A DNA stretch of 64,000 nucleotides from NCBI GenBank assembly GCA_045601325.1, contig JAZRZI010000029.1, positions 1-64,000 on the forward strand. The letters are read 5' to 3'. The notes under the pieces are model-generated. The model had not been told where the DNA came from, made no database searches, and saw only the letters and a list, made by a program, of their open reading frames with translations. The DNA comes from JAZRZI01 sp045601325 (GTDB lineage Bacteria > Bacillota_I > Bacilli_A > RFN20 > CAG-826). The translations under genes and the position numbers were made by a program. This document shows positions 17,959 through 25,957 of this stretch, in pieces (the first letter of the stretch is position 1; each line of letters starts with the position of its first letter).

Positions 17959-19179
17959 ATGAAACCAAAATATATAGCAGATTTTGAAAAACTTGGTCTT
18001 GGTTTATTCGTTCACTTTGGCCTTTATAGTGTGGTTGGTAAGGGTGAATGGTATTTCAAGATTTATAAAGAAGAAGCTAGCAAAATTTACCCATCTTTGC
18101 CAGGTAAGTTTAAAGTTAAACCTAATTGGGCAAAGGATTTAGTTAAGTTTGCTAAAAATATGGGTGCAAAGTATATTACTTTGACTACGCGCCATCACGA
18201 TGGCTTTTCCCTATATAATGCTTCACCTTTAAATAAGTATGATGCATTACATAGTGCGACTGGAAGAGACTTAATTAAAGAATTTGTTGATGAATGTCGT
18301 AAGAGTGGTATTGTTCCGTTTTTCTATCACACATTATTAGATTGGCACGAAACTTCATATTTTTCTGATGACACATTTGATCAATATCTAGATTACTTAA
18401 AGAAATCAGTTGAGATCTTATGTACAAGGTATGGGAAGATTGGTGGCTTGTGGTTTGATGGTATGTGGGATGCAGAACACGTTGATAGAAATTGGAAGAT
18501 TGGCGAACTCTACAGCATGATTAGAAAATACCAACCTGAAGCTATGATTATCAATAACACTGGTTTATCCGCGACAGGCCAAGTTGGGCACCCTGAAATT
18601 GACTCTGTTACATTCGAAAGAGGCAAACCAAGCTATGTAGATTGCTCTGATAAAGAAAGAGCAGGAGAAATGTGTGACGGTGTGGATGACCACTGGGGAT
18701 TCACTAAAGAAGACATATGCACAAAACCTTGTAAGGTTTTATTAAAAGAATTTATTGATTGTCGTCAATACAATTGCAACTTCTTAATTAATACAGGATT
18801 AAGAGGTGATGGCACTGTTAAACCTATCGACAAATACACAATCGAAGGCATTGGTAAATGGATTCGCAAGAATAAGAGCTTTATATATGAAGCAAGACGT
18901 GCTGAATTCGATGCAGATGAAGCTATAATTATGAAAGATGAAAAATGGTATTACGCAATTATAGAAGATGTACCAATGTCATCTGACCCTAATGTAGCTA
19001 AATCATATGGTAATTTAAATAGAATTGTTAAGATACATACCGATAAAAAGATTTCCAGTATTACATGGCTTGATAGCGGTGAAAAGGTTCAATTATCTGA
19101 CAAACAATCATTTAAAGTTTTGCCATTCTCATACGGTCAATCATGGTTTGCAAGGGTCGCTAGATTTAAACTCAAATAA
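17959..19179 (+). CDS. GH29 alpha-L-fucosidase
   Basis: A 406-residue protein with GAGGA 6 nt before ATG. GH29 features are LFVHFGLYS (17-25), TTRHHDGFSLY (76-86), GGLWFDGMWD (162-171, nucleophile Asp167) and NFLINTGLRGDG near the end of the barrel. It hydrolyses alpha-L-fucosyl groups with retention. Without a signal peptide it should act on imported fucosylated oligosaccharides. It is monocistronic, between its own promoter and a strong terminator. Host-glycan fucose or fucosylated plant xyloglucan/pectin are both possible substrates. Confidence 0.93.
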   Translation: MKPKYIADFEKLGLGLFVHFGLYSVVGKGEWYFKIYKEEASKIYPSLPGKFKVKPNWAKDLVKFAKNMGAKYITLTTRHHDGFSLYNASPLNKYDALHSATGRDLIKEFVDECRKSGIVPFFYHTLLDWHETSYFSDDTFDQYLDYLKKSVEILCTRYGKIGGLWFDGMWDAEHVDRNWKIGELYSMIRKYQPEAMIINNTGLSATGQVGHPEIDSVTFERGKPSYVDCSDKERAGEMCDGVDDHWGFTKEDICTKPCKVLLKEFIDCRQYNCNFLINTGLRGDGTVKPIDKYTIEGIGKWIRKNKSFIYEARRAEFDADEAIIMKDEKWYYAIIEDVPMSSDPNVAKSYGNLNRIVKIHTDKKISSITWLDSGEKVQLSDKQSFKVLPFSYGQSWFARVARFKLK

Positions 19180-19195
19180 TTAGCAATCGCCTATT

Positions 19196-19223
19196 AAGAG
19201 GGAGATAATCTTCCTCTTTTTTG
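19196..19223 (+). terminator. Terminator after the GH29 gene
   Basis: AAGAGGGAGA (19196-19205) pairs with TCTTCCTCTT (19209-19218), one G-T pair, followed by a T-run. Confidence 0.85.
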
Positions 19224-19299
19224 TTGCTTTTCAACTATTATTATCTTTGATAATAAAAAAATTGATAAATATTTGGGCGTAATTTATCTCAGTTTTTTA

Positions 19300-19350
19300 T
19301 TCAAAAAACAGCAAATATTTTCTATAATATTTAGGACACATTTTAAGGAG
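19300..19350 (+). promoter_or_regulatory. Promoter and RBS of the COG3586-like gene
   Basis: TTCAAA (19300-19305), 17-nt spacer, TATAAT (19323-19328), then AAGGAG (19345-19350) 8 nt before ATG. Confidence 0.6.
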
Positions 19351-19358
19351 AAAATAAT

Positions 19359-20231
19359 ATGGCTGAAATGAAATTATTCAGATTAGGAAAAGAAGTTATT
19401 GAGATTAAAAGTACTGAAACTTCTTTTGATATCAATTTACAAGAATTAATCGAAGCAAACTCTAAGAGTTTCTTTGGAGTTACATTTGTTGCTAATGATT
19501 ACAACATCGGAGCAGGCACAGTTCCGACAGTCGGTTTAGATGAAAACCGTTGCCCAGTTGTTTTTATTTATAGCAAAGACGAAAAGATGAACTTCTTATC
19601 TAAGGGTTTGTTCTTCTTAGATCAAATCTTAGGCAACAAAGAAAGATTTACAGTTTCTGTTTCTAACAAATTAGGTAAGAAAGCCGCTGAATCTATTGAC
19701 TGGTCTAGCCCAAGAGTTATTGTCTTAGCTACTGGTTTCAACAAATACGACAGAGCCGCTGTTGCTCAAGTATCTCGTAACATTTCTTTAATTCAATACA
19801 ACCAATACGGTGATGACATTGTTATGTTTGAATTAATTGAAACAAATGCTGGCACACCAATCGAAAGTGGTTTACAAGTTCGTAACTCATTCATGACTGG
19901 TTATAAGAAAGCATCTGCTTCTGCAAGAAACTTATTCGATTTATTATGTGAATACATCCAATACTTCGGTGAATCAGTTACAATTAACACATTAAGAAAC
20001 TACGTTGCATTTAAGAAGATTAAGAACTTTGCAGCTGCACGTGTTGAAGGTTCTAAAATTACTTTAAACCTTAACTTAGAACCATATAAGTTCACCGCAA
20101 TTAGCCCTAAATACAAAGATGTTACATTTGCTGCTAAGGTTGGCACAGGCCACTTACAATTCACAATCGAAACTCAGCAAGATTACGAAGAAGCAAAATC
20201 TTTGTTGCTCGAAGCATACAATAGAAACTAA
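19359..20231 (+). CDS. COG3586-like protein with a degenerate PD-(D/E)XK domain and DUF5655-like end
   Basis: A 290-residue protein. The N-terminal 170 residues follow the COG3586 pattern (FFGVTFVANDY, TVGLDENRCPV, GLFFLDQIL, IDWSSPRVIVLATGFNKYD, INLIxY-like end). The C-terminal 120 residues resemble DUF5655, a domain often found on such proteins. In typical members the strand pair reads R-I-D-T-L-G and I-I-E-Y-K, a PD-(D/E)XK nuclease core. Here the Asp is P56 and the E-x-K is I70-Y-S72, so nuclease activity should be lost. No signal peptide or membrane segment is seen. It has its own promoter and terminator. The function is unknown. Confidence 0.72.
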   Translation: MAEMKLFRLGKEVIEIKSTETSFDINLQELIEANSKSFFGVTFVANDYNIGAGTVPTVGLDENRCPVVFIYSKDEKMNFLSKGLFFLDQILGNKERFTVSVSNKLGKKAAESIDWSSPRVIVLATGFNKYDRAAVAQVSRNISLIQYNQYGDDIVMFELIETNAGTPIESGLQVRNSFMTGYKKASASARNLFDLLCEYIQYFGESVTINTLRNYVAFKKIKNFAAARVEGSKITLNLNLEPYKFTAISPKYKDVTFAAKVGTGHLQFTIETQQDYEEAKSLLLEAYNRN

Positions 20232-20251
20232 TTTCTTTGGATAGTAATAGG

Positions 20252-20279
20252 AAAGACCTTTTGAAGGTCTTTTCTTTTT
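20252..20279 (+). terminator. Terminator after the COG3586-like gene
   Basis: AAAGACCTT (20252-20260) pairs perfectly with AAGGTCTTT (20264-20272), followed by a C-interrupted T-run. Confidence 0.85.
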
Positions 20280-20309
20280 GTGATAAACTAAAAAAACGAG
20301 GAAAAACTT

Positions 20310-21677
20310 ATGGCAAAAAAACTAACTAAAAAGCAAGTTGCAGCACTTAAAAAAGCAGCAGTAAAACATCCAAAAGGTGGCATCATTATCACCATCATTA
20401 TTTTGTTAGCGCTTATCGCTGGAGCGTTATATTATTTCCTCGTTATTAACAAACCTGAAGTTAAAACATATTTTAGACTTGTTGGTCTTGATACTGTCAG
20501 CGTTGCCATTGATGGAACATACAATGAGCAAGGCTTTGGATGTTTCTATAAAAACGAGGATGTTTCAAGCTCTGTTACTGTCACTTATTACAATTCTGAC
20601 AATGAGACTGTTACAAACATCGACACATCAAAAGAAGCCACTTTTACCGCAAAATACGTAGCAGATTCCCAATATTCTTTTGAAACTAACACTTTGCAAA
20701 GAACTATTAACGTAACCGCTGTTGAACCAATTCAAATAAACTTCCTTGAACTTGGTAACAAATACACAGGTGATTCAATTTATATTAAAGCTGGCAACAC
20801 TGATATTTTGATTGATGCTGGTAGCCAAAAAAATAGTGCAACTGCAATTTCTAACTATGTCGATCAATACTGCACAGATGGTGTGCTTGAATATGTCATC
20901 AGCACTCACGCTCACGAAGACCATATTGCTGGATTTGTGGGTAGCAAATCTGACACAGGCATTTTCTATAAATATAAAATTGATACCTTAATTGATTTCC
21001 CGTTAACTGAGTCCACATCACAACTCTATAAAGACTATGTTGATATTAGAACTTCAAAAATTAGTAGTGGCGATATTAAGCATCATTACACAGCTTTAGA
21101 ATGTTGGAATAACTTTAATGGTGCAAAACGTTCTTATGACATCGCTGCCGGAACAACTTTAGATATTTTATATCAAAAGTATTATGAAACTTCCGCTAAG
21201 AATAATGAAAACAATTACAGTGTCTGTGCGATGATCAATCATGGTGAAAATCACTATTTATTTACTGGAGATTTGGAAAAAGACGGAGAAGAATCACTAA
21301 TTGCGTCTAATTCATTACCAGAAGTTACTTTATTTAAAGCCGCTCATCATGGCAGTTATACAGCAAACTCCGATGATCTTTTGAAAATCATTAAACCTAA
21401 AAATATCGTTGTTTGCTGCAGTGCTGGTAACACAAAATACACTGAGGTTGCACTCAATACTTTCCCATCCCAAAACGCTATTAACACAATGTCTAAATAC
21501 ACAGACAAAATTTATGTTACAACTGTTGATTATGGCGATTCATATGGGCCACTTAATGGAACTATAAAATTTGTTTGTGAAAAAGGTAGCGATTATAAAA
21601 TTACAGGTTCTAACAATTCTACAATTTTGAAAGACACAGAATGGTTTAAAAATAATAGAACATGGCCAACCGCTTAA
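20310..21677 (+). CDS. Membrane-anchored ComEC-like metallo-beta-lactamase-fold protein
   Basis: A 455-residue protein. A lysine-rich N-terminus is followed by one transmembrane helix (24-46), placing the rest outside. Residues 50-140 are an Ig-like domain. Residues 141-455 are an MBL fold of the ComEC/Rec2 hydrolase type, with THAHEDH (199-205), FTGDLEKDG and AAHHGSY as the later metal-binding His/Asp segments. In ComEC this domain is thought to degrade the non-transported DNA strand; free-standing versions exist on many Firmicutes surfaces without known substrate. An extracellular phosphodiesterase or nuclease role is inferred. GAGGA precedes the start. Confidence 0.82.
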   Translation: MAKKLTKKQVAALKKAAVKHPKGGIIITIIILLALIAGALYYFLVINKPEVKTYFRLVGLDTVSVAIDGTYNEQGFGCFYKNEDVSSSVTVTYYNSDNETVTNIDTSKEATFTAKYVADSQYSFETNTLQRTINVTAVEPIQINFLELGNKYTGDSIYIKAGNTDILIDAGSQKNSATAISNYVDQYCTDGVLEYVISTHAHEDHIAGFVGSKSDTGIFYKYKIDTLIDFPLTESTSQLYKDYVDIRTSKISSGDIKHHYTALECWNNFNGAKRSYDIAAGTTLDILYQKYYETSAKNNENNYSVCAMINHGENHYLFTGDLEKDGEESLIASNSLPEVTLFKAAHHGSYTANSDDLLKIIKPKNIVVCCSAGNTKYTEVALNTFPSQNAINTMSKYTDKIYVTTVDYGDSYGPLNGTIKFVCEKGSDYKITGSNNSTILKDTEWFKNNRTWPTA

Positions 21678-21719
21678 AAAACCTACTAAAACTCCAATTA
21701 ATTATTTTTTACTAAAATT

Positions 21720-21749
21720 ACAAACTAATATTTATTAGTTTGTTTTTTT
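21720..21749 (+). terminator. Terminator upstream of lipoprotein A
   Basis: ACAAACTAA (21720-21728) pairs with TTAGTTTGT (21735-21743), followed by a T-run. A similar hairpin precedes the duplicated cassette at 23688. Confidence 0.8.
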
Positions 21750-21796
21750 ATATACAAAATGATAGAATATTTACAATCTTTTTGGAGGAATTAACT

Positions 21797-22699
21797 ATGA
21801 GAAAGTTAATATCTAAGTCAATATTACTTTTAACTGGATTTCTTTCTTTGACCGCTTGTGACAAATACATGAAGATTTCCATGGAAGAAGCTGGCATTCA
21901 ATTTTCAAAAATGCTTATTAGAATGTCTGATAAAGAAAGAGCAGAACTTGTTCCAGATCAATTTACTGCATCTTACACAGATGAAGAATATCTAGCGTAT
22001 TTAGAAAACGGTGAATATGTTGACATTATTAATGAGACCTACAATACTCAACTATCGTTTGATGTTAAGACTTGTGTTGGTCACATTAAAGAGACGCGCA
22101 CTTATTTCGACGTCGCTATTCACAAAATGAACATAGAATATTGGCTATATTTGGATGGTGGAGTTGTTTTAGCTAGTAACTATAACAACACTAAAAAATA
22201 CTTTAAATGGGATGGTTCTAGTTTTGCTAACAAACAAACCGCAAAGAACATCTTTTTCTCATTAGATTGCGGAGTTTCTTTTGAAGATATTTATCGCATA
22301 TTCTTTGAAGCGTTTATCACTTACACAGATAAAGAAGTTATTAATTCACTTAAGAATGATACAAGACGCAAGTTAAATATTGTTTATAAAACTAAAGATA
22401 ATAAATCTCATCTTAAGTTGAATTGCAAAACATCTTTAACCACTCATGATTCAAAATCATCATGTGATGAAGTCTTTGAAATTAACAACTATTTACCTTT
22501 ATATAATAAGACATATTTAGATGATGTTGGCCCTATGTATGATGCCGTTAATGAAATTATGCGTGAGGCAAAAAGAAAAGTTAGAAGATATTGGAATTTA
22601 AAAATTTCGGTTCCTAGTGATAATTTTGGTCGACCAGACTTATCAACTTACACAAGAGTTGATGACTTCAATGATTTGTTTGCTGCGGAGGAGGAATAG
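21797..22699 (+). CDS. Lipoprotein A of a duplicated pair
   Basis: The protein has 300 residues from ATG 21797 (GGAGG about 8 nt upstream). The signal MRKLISKSILLLTGFLSLTAC is a lipoprotein signal with lipobox LTAC. The body is mixed alpha/beta with no recognised family. Shared features with the paralogue at 23763 include PxQFTASY/ATY, a SFDV/KVYF strand region, THDSKS followed by a CDEVFEI/YDEVFEI segment, and a late RPDLSTY/RPELSTY. It is co-transcribed with the next gene, 2 nt away. It probably forms part of a two-lipoprotein surface complex, but nothing identifies its ligand. Confidence 0.72.
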   Translation: MRKLISKSILLLTGFLSLTACDKYMKISMEEAGIQFSKMLIRMSDKERAELVPDQFTASYTDEEYLAYLENGEYVDIINETYNTQLSFDVKTCVGHIKETRTYFDVAIHKMNIEYWLYLDGGVVLASNYNNTKKYFKWDGSSFANKQTAKNIFFSLDCGVSFEDIYRIFFEAFITYTDKEVINSLKNDTRRKLNIVYKTKDNKSHLKLNCKTSLTTHDSKSSCDEVFEINNYLPLYNKTYLDDVGPMYDAVNEIMREAKRKVRRYWNLKISVPSDNFGRPDLSTYTRVDDFNDLFAAEEE

Positions 22700-22701
22700 T
22701 T

Positions 22702-23607
22702 ATGAATAAGAAATTTTTTGCTTTTTGCTTTTTGCTTCCACTAACATTATCCGGATGTAGCAAACCACAAGTGGATAATACAGATTATTTAACTACCGAA
22801 GAAGCTTTGACCATGGTGGATTCTATCGCTCAATATCGCCAAGAACATTTTTCTGAATTTAAATTCCACAACAAATTCACTTTCGAAATATCGGAAGATG
22901 TCAGCGTTTCAGTGCAAGTTGGTGTAGAGAGACAAACCATCTCTCTTGGTATTGCCTCTGCAACTTATTATGGTGATTCATCAAAAGGTATCTACGAATT
23001 TGATATGGAAGGTGAGGTTTTGTTGGGAACTGAATTTGAAACCGAAGTTGATGAAAAGGAATACTGGTTTACTGAGGGTGGTCGTGGTTATTACGCTAAT
23101 TATGTAAACCAAGATGACAAAACTACCAAGGAATATTGGGAATATAATAAAGAGGATTATGAGACAAATCTTCATCATTTCTTATTTGATGATATTGTTG
23201 AGAGTGTTTTTGATCCTGATTTGAACGCTTTAAAACAGTTTATTCAGGGTGACACTTCATACTTACTAATTCTCGATCAATATCCTAGTTTATTCCTCAC
23301 ATCTTCAATTACTTCAACCGGTCCAGGTTGTCTCGATGTTGATATTCGTGGATTTGCTAGAAGATCAACAAAACAAAGAGATCAATTTGGAGACAATATT
23401 TTTGAAGCAAGACAAGTTATTGAAAACTATGTCACAACATATCAACGTTATTGTGCGGTTAAATCACTTTCTGGTTATGTCGATGACGATGATGTTAGTG
23501 GTGTTGCTTCTGGTACCGCTAGAGCGATTGTTGAGTTCGCTTATAAAAAAGGCTGTGATAAGAACTTAGTTAAACCTGATTTGTCTGAATATCAAAAACA
23601 AAACTAA
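22702..23607 (+). CDS. Lipoprotein B of a duplicated pair
   Basis: A 301-residue protein; its RBS GGAGG lies in the last codons of the gene before it. The lipobox is LSGC. The mature protein has the features TTEEALTMVDSIAQYRQEH, a central NYVNQDDKTTKEYWEY segment, then SSITSTGPGCLDVDI and a final LVKPDLSEYQKQ. These are matched in the paralogue at 24674 (TAVSLLTSIKQYRADHE, ISKKYWTY, QRITSSGQGSIDIVI, NLPDLNEYEK). No family was recognised. Confidence 0.72.
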   Translation: MNKKFFAFCFLLPLTLSGCSKPQVDNTDYLTTEEALTMVDSIAQYRQEHFSEFKFHNKFTFEISEDVSVSVQVGVERQTISLGIASATYYGDSSKGIYEFDMEGEVLLGTEFETEVDEKEYWFTEGGRGYYANYVNQDDKTTKEYWEYNKEDYETNLHHFLFDDIVESVFDPDLNALKQFIQGDTSYLLILDQYPSLFLTSSITSTGPGCLDVDIRGFARRSTKQRDQFGDNIFEARQVIENYVTTYQRYCAVKSLSGYVDDDDVSGVASGTARAIVEFAYKKGCDKNLVKPDLSEYQKQN

Positions 23608-23619
23608 GCTTTAAAAGTT

Positions 23620-23654
23620 AAAAATGGTGCGATCCAATCACACCATTTTTATTT
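23620..23654 (+). terminator. Terminator after the first lipoprotein pair
   Basis: AAAAATGGTG (23620-23629) pairs perfectly with CACCATTTTT (23641-23650). Confidence 0.85.
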
Positions 23655-23687
23655 GCCGTTTTTGTTTTAATAATTTTGAGGAAGATT

Positions 23688-23720
23688 ACAAACTATTTGT
23701 TAGTTTGTTTTTTATTTTTT
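23688..23720 (+). terminator. Second hairpin before the duplicated cassette
   Basis: ACAAACTA (23688-23695) pairs with TAGTTTGT (23701-23708), followed by a long T-run. It matches the element at 21720, so the duplication included this intergenic hairpin. Confidence 0.7.
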
Positions 23721-23762
23721 ACATGATAGAATAGTGGCAATCTTTTTTTGGAGGGATTAACT

Positions 23763-24671
23763 ATGAAAAAGTTAATATCTAAATCAATATTGCTCCTAAC
23801 AGGCTTTCTAGCATTAACTGGTTGTGATAGTTACACTAAGTTAAATAGAATTGAAGCCAAGGCATTATTTAACAAAATTTATCCTAGGATGGGTGCGGTT
23901 TCAGAAATTCAACCACCTGAACAGTTCACTGCAACTTATTCCGCAACATCAACATTAAACGCTAAAGTTAATGATGAATATGAACTTATTTATGATATTA
24001 CTCGTGATTCAAAGGTTTACTTTGATGCAGTAAATCATATTGGCTACTACAAATTACATCAAAAAGCATTTTTCGATTATTGGGATGAAACCATAATTGA
24101 AGGATGGCTTTTCCAAAAGAATAGCAAATTAGTTATCGCGGTTAGAAAAGATGCTAGAGTTAAACAATATGCTGAATTACCTGCTAGTAGTGAGCATGAT
24201 TACTATTTAGCTAAAGGCGAATTCTTTGCTATTACAAATAACTTTAATTACGGTAACATCGTCGGAGAATTTGTCGAAGCATTTACTTCATACACAAATG
24301 CAGATGTTTCGGACCTACTGGAAAATGAAGAAGGTAGAAAAACTAGTGTTACCTATAAAACTAAAGGTGATGGTCACATTAAGTTAAACGCTAAAACTAA
24401 AATTAATTCACACGATTCAAAATCAAATTACGATGAAGTTTTCGAAATTGAAAACTACTTCCCTGTTTATAATAAATCCTATATTAAAGATGAAGGCATG
24501 GCCTTTTCTCAAGTTGATGGTCAATTATTCTACGCCAAGAGAGCTATCAGCAAACTTTGGAACATGACCGTCGCGCAACCAAAAGATTCTGCCGAACGTC
24601 CTGAATTATCAACGTATCAACAAGTTGAAAGCACAGATGATTTCAGCATTTGGGGAGATGGAGAAAAATAA
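23763..24671 (+). CDS. Lipoprotein A' (paralogue of 21797)
   Basis: The protein has 302 residues from ATG 23763 with GGAGG upstream. The signal peptide (MKKLISKSILLLTGFLALTGC) is nearly identical to that of the gene at 21797, and the body is clearly homologous but diverged. The HDSKSNYDEVFEI and RPELSTYQQVE segments are the best-conserved landmarks. It sits 2 nt before its partner B', so the A-B pair was copied as a unit. Function unknown. Confidence 0.72.
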   Translation: MKKLISKSILLLTGFLALTGCDSYTKLNRIEAKALFNKIYPRMGAVSEIQPPEQFTATYSATSTLNAKVNDEYELIYDITRDSKVYFDAVNHIGYYKLHQKAFFDYWDETIIEGWLFQKNSKLVIAVRKDARVKQYAELPASSEHDYYLAKGEFFAITNNFNYGNIVGEFVEAFTSYTNADVSDLLENEEGRKTSVTYKTKGDGHIKLNAKTKINSHDSKSNYDEVFEIENYFPVYNKSYIKDEGMAFSQVDGQLFYAKRAISKLWNMTVAQPKDSAERPELSTYQQVESTDDFSIWGDGEK

Positions 24672-24673
24672 CT

Positions 24674-25615
24674 ATGAAAAAGAAATTTTTAGCATTTTGC
24701 GTTTTAATGCCAATATGTTTAACAGGATGTGGCAAAAAAGAAAGTTCTAACTATCTAGATCGTAAAACCGCGGTATCTCTTTTAACTTCAATCAAACAAT
24801 ATCGTGCAGATCATGAAAGTGATTTTAAATTGTTTGATCATGTTGTTGCTGATACAAGTTTTTCTATTGAATTCGCTATGTTTTCACCATCTGAGTCAGA
24901 TGACGCAACACCTTTAGGTGGAACTTCTCACATAGTGATCGATCAAACTAGAAACATTTATCAAAACACTAGTTATGTTTGTTTAGATTTGGGAGATTTA
25001 TTATATGCTGAGGAACATTCAATAAACACTTATTTTGTGGATGGGAGTACTAATGTTGGTAATTTTGCTAGATATGAAGAATCAGATAATATCTCTAAAA
25101 AGTATTGGACATACGATCTTTCTGATGAGTCAGATAAGAAACAATATGATGCCAAGATTAAGTCAGATTTTGTTGAAACGCTCTGCGACAATATTTTTTC
25201 GCCAACACAAATTGCTGACTATATTGGATATATTAATGGTGATTTTGCTACTTTATCTTTATACGATAACTACAATCTAAACTTTGTCTCACAACGCATT
25301 ACATCAAGTGGTCAAGGTTCAATTGATATCGTTATTACTGGTTACACACGGAGAGCAATGGTGGAAGAAGGATCGCTTGAAGAATCTTTTTCAGCGGGTG
25401 ACTCATTAGTGAACGCTCACGTTCACATTGAAGATTATCAAACCACACTCTTTGATATTACTGTTCTAACTACAGTTCTCACAGAAGAAGAAAACGATTC
25501 CGGTAAAACTGAAGTTGTTACTGGCACAATTAAAATTCATGAATATTTCAATTATAGAGACGAAATTGAAGAAATTAATTTACCTGATTTAAACGAATAC
25601 GAAAAGGTTTGGTAA
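24674..25615 (+). CDS. Lipoprotein B' (paralogue of 22702)
   Basis: The protein has 313 residues from ATG 24674; an earlier in-frame ATG (24650) lies inside the preceding gene and lacks the signal peptide start. The lipobox is LTGC. It shares with the gene at 22702 the N-terminal QYRxxHExxFK helix, the central K-YW-Y segment and the SSGQGSIDI strand. It has additional residues near the C-terminus (VLTEEENDSGKTEV). Function unknown. Confidence 0.72.
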   Translation: MKKKFLAFCVLMPICLTGCGKKESSNYLDRKTAVSLLTSIKQYRADHESDFKLFDHVVADTSFSIEFAMFSPSESDDATPLGGTSHIVIDQTRNIYQNTSYVCLDLGDLLYAEEHSINTYFVDGSTNVGNFARYEESDNISKKYWTYDLSDESDKKQYDAKIKSDFVETLCDNIFSPTQIADYIGYINGDFATLSLYDNYNLNFVSQRITSSGQGSIDIVITGYTRRAMVEEGSLEESFSAGDSLVNAHVHIEDYQTTLFDITVLTTVLTEEENDSGKTEVVTGTIKIHEYFNYRDEIEEINLPDLNEYEKVW

Positions 25616-25643
25616 TACTTGGTAATAATCAAAAACTAAAATT

Positions 25644-25669
25644 AGGGAGACAAAACGTCTCTCTTTTTT
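25644..25669 (+). terminator. Terminator after the second lipoprotein pair
   Basis: AGGGAGAC (25644-25651) pairs with GTCTCTCT (25657-25664) with one G-T pair, followed by TTTTT. Confidence 0.85.
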
Positions 25670-25711
25670 GTTATAAAAATAATATTATTAACTAATATAG
25701 GTTAAAACACT

Positions 25712-25733
25712 AAAACAATATATATATTGTTTT
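25712..25733. promoter_or_regulatory. 22-bp perfect palindrome upstream of nrdD
   Basis: The half-site AAAACAATATA is exactly mirrored. Its 16-bp core has ACA and TGT ends around an AT stretch, loosely like an NrdR box, but no second box sits one spacing away. It may be an operator or a simple AT hairpin. Confidence 0.4.
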
Positions 25734-25775
25734 TATATATGATGTTTTTAATTGGGTTATTAAAGAAAATATTTT

Positions 25776-25813
25776 ACAGTGTAAAGAGGAAAAATCTAAC
25801 TTTTGGACAGTGT
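25776..25813. promoter_or_regulatory. Two phased ACAGTGT elements
   Basis: ACAGTGT at 25776-25782 (in TTACAGTGTAA) and at 25807-25813 (in GACAGTGTC). Start-to-start spacing is 31 bp, three helical turns, as expected for a regulator binding two sites on one DNA face. Confidence 0.45.
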
Positions 25814-25957
25814 CTAAATTTTACATTTTTTTATTTTTTTATTTTTAATAACTTATATATGATAGTAGCACGCCCTTAAAAAGGACATAACAATCTTCGG
25901 GGAAAATTCACATTGTGGGGATGTGTTTTAATACCCTTATATCAAGGAGGAGCGATT

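Larger units (their letters stand above)
25616..25957 (+). promoter_or_regulatory. 342-bp nrdD control region
   Basis: This stretch has no gene. It holds a terminator (25644-25669), a 22-bp perfect palindrome (25712-25733), two ACAGTGT elements exactly 31 bp apart (25776 and 25807), a poly-T tract, and a leader from about 25865 with hairpins CCTT/AAGG and CACAT/ATGTG, the sequence TCTTCGGGG, and the strong RBS AAGGAGGAG (25944-25952). The amount of signal suggests tight control of ribonucleotide reductase. Confidence 0.6.

Noticed and set aside
25712..25733. Canonical NrdR box
   Set aside because: The palindrome only loosely fits the consensus and no partner box lies at the usual distance.
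25865..25957. FMN riboswitch, suggested by TCTTCGGGG
   Set aside because: The rest of the RFN element (GGCAGGGTGAAATTCCC-like core) is absent, and the downstream gene is not a flavin gene.
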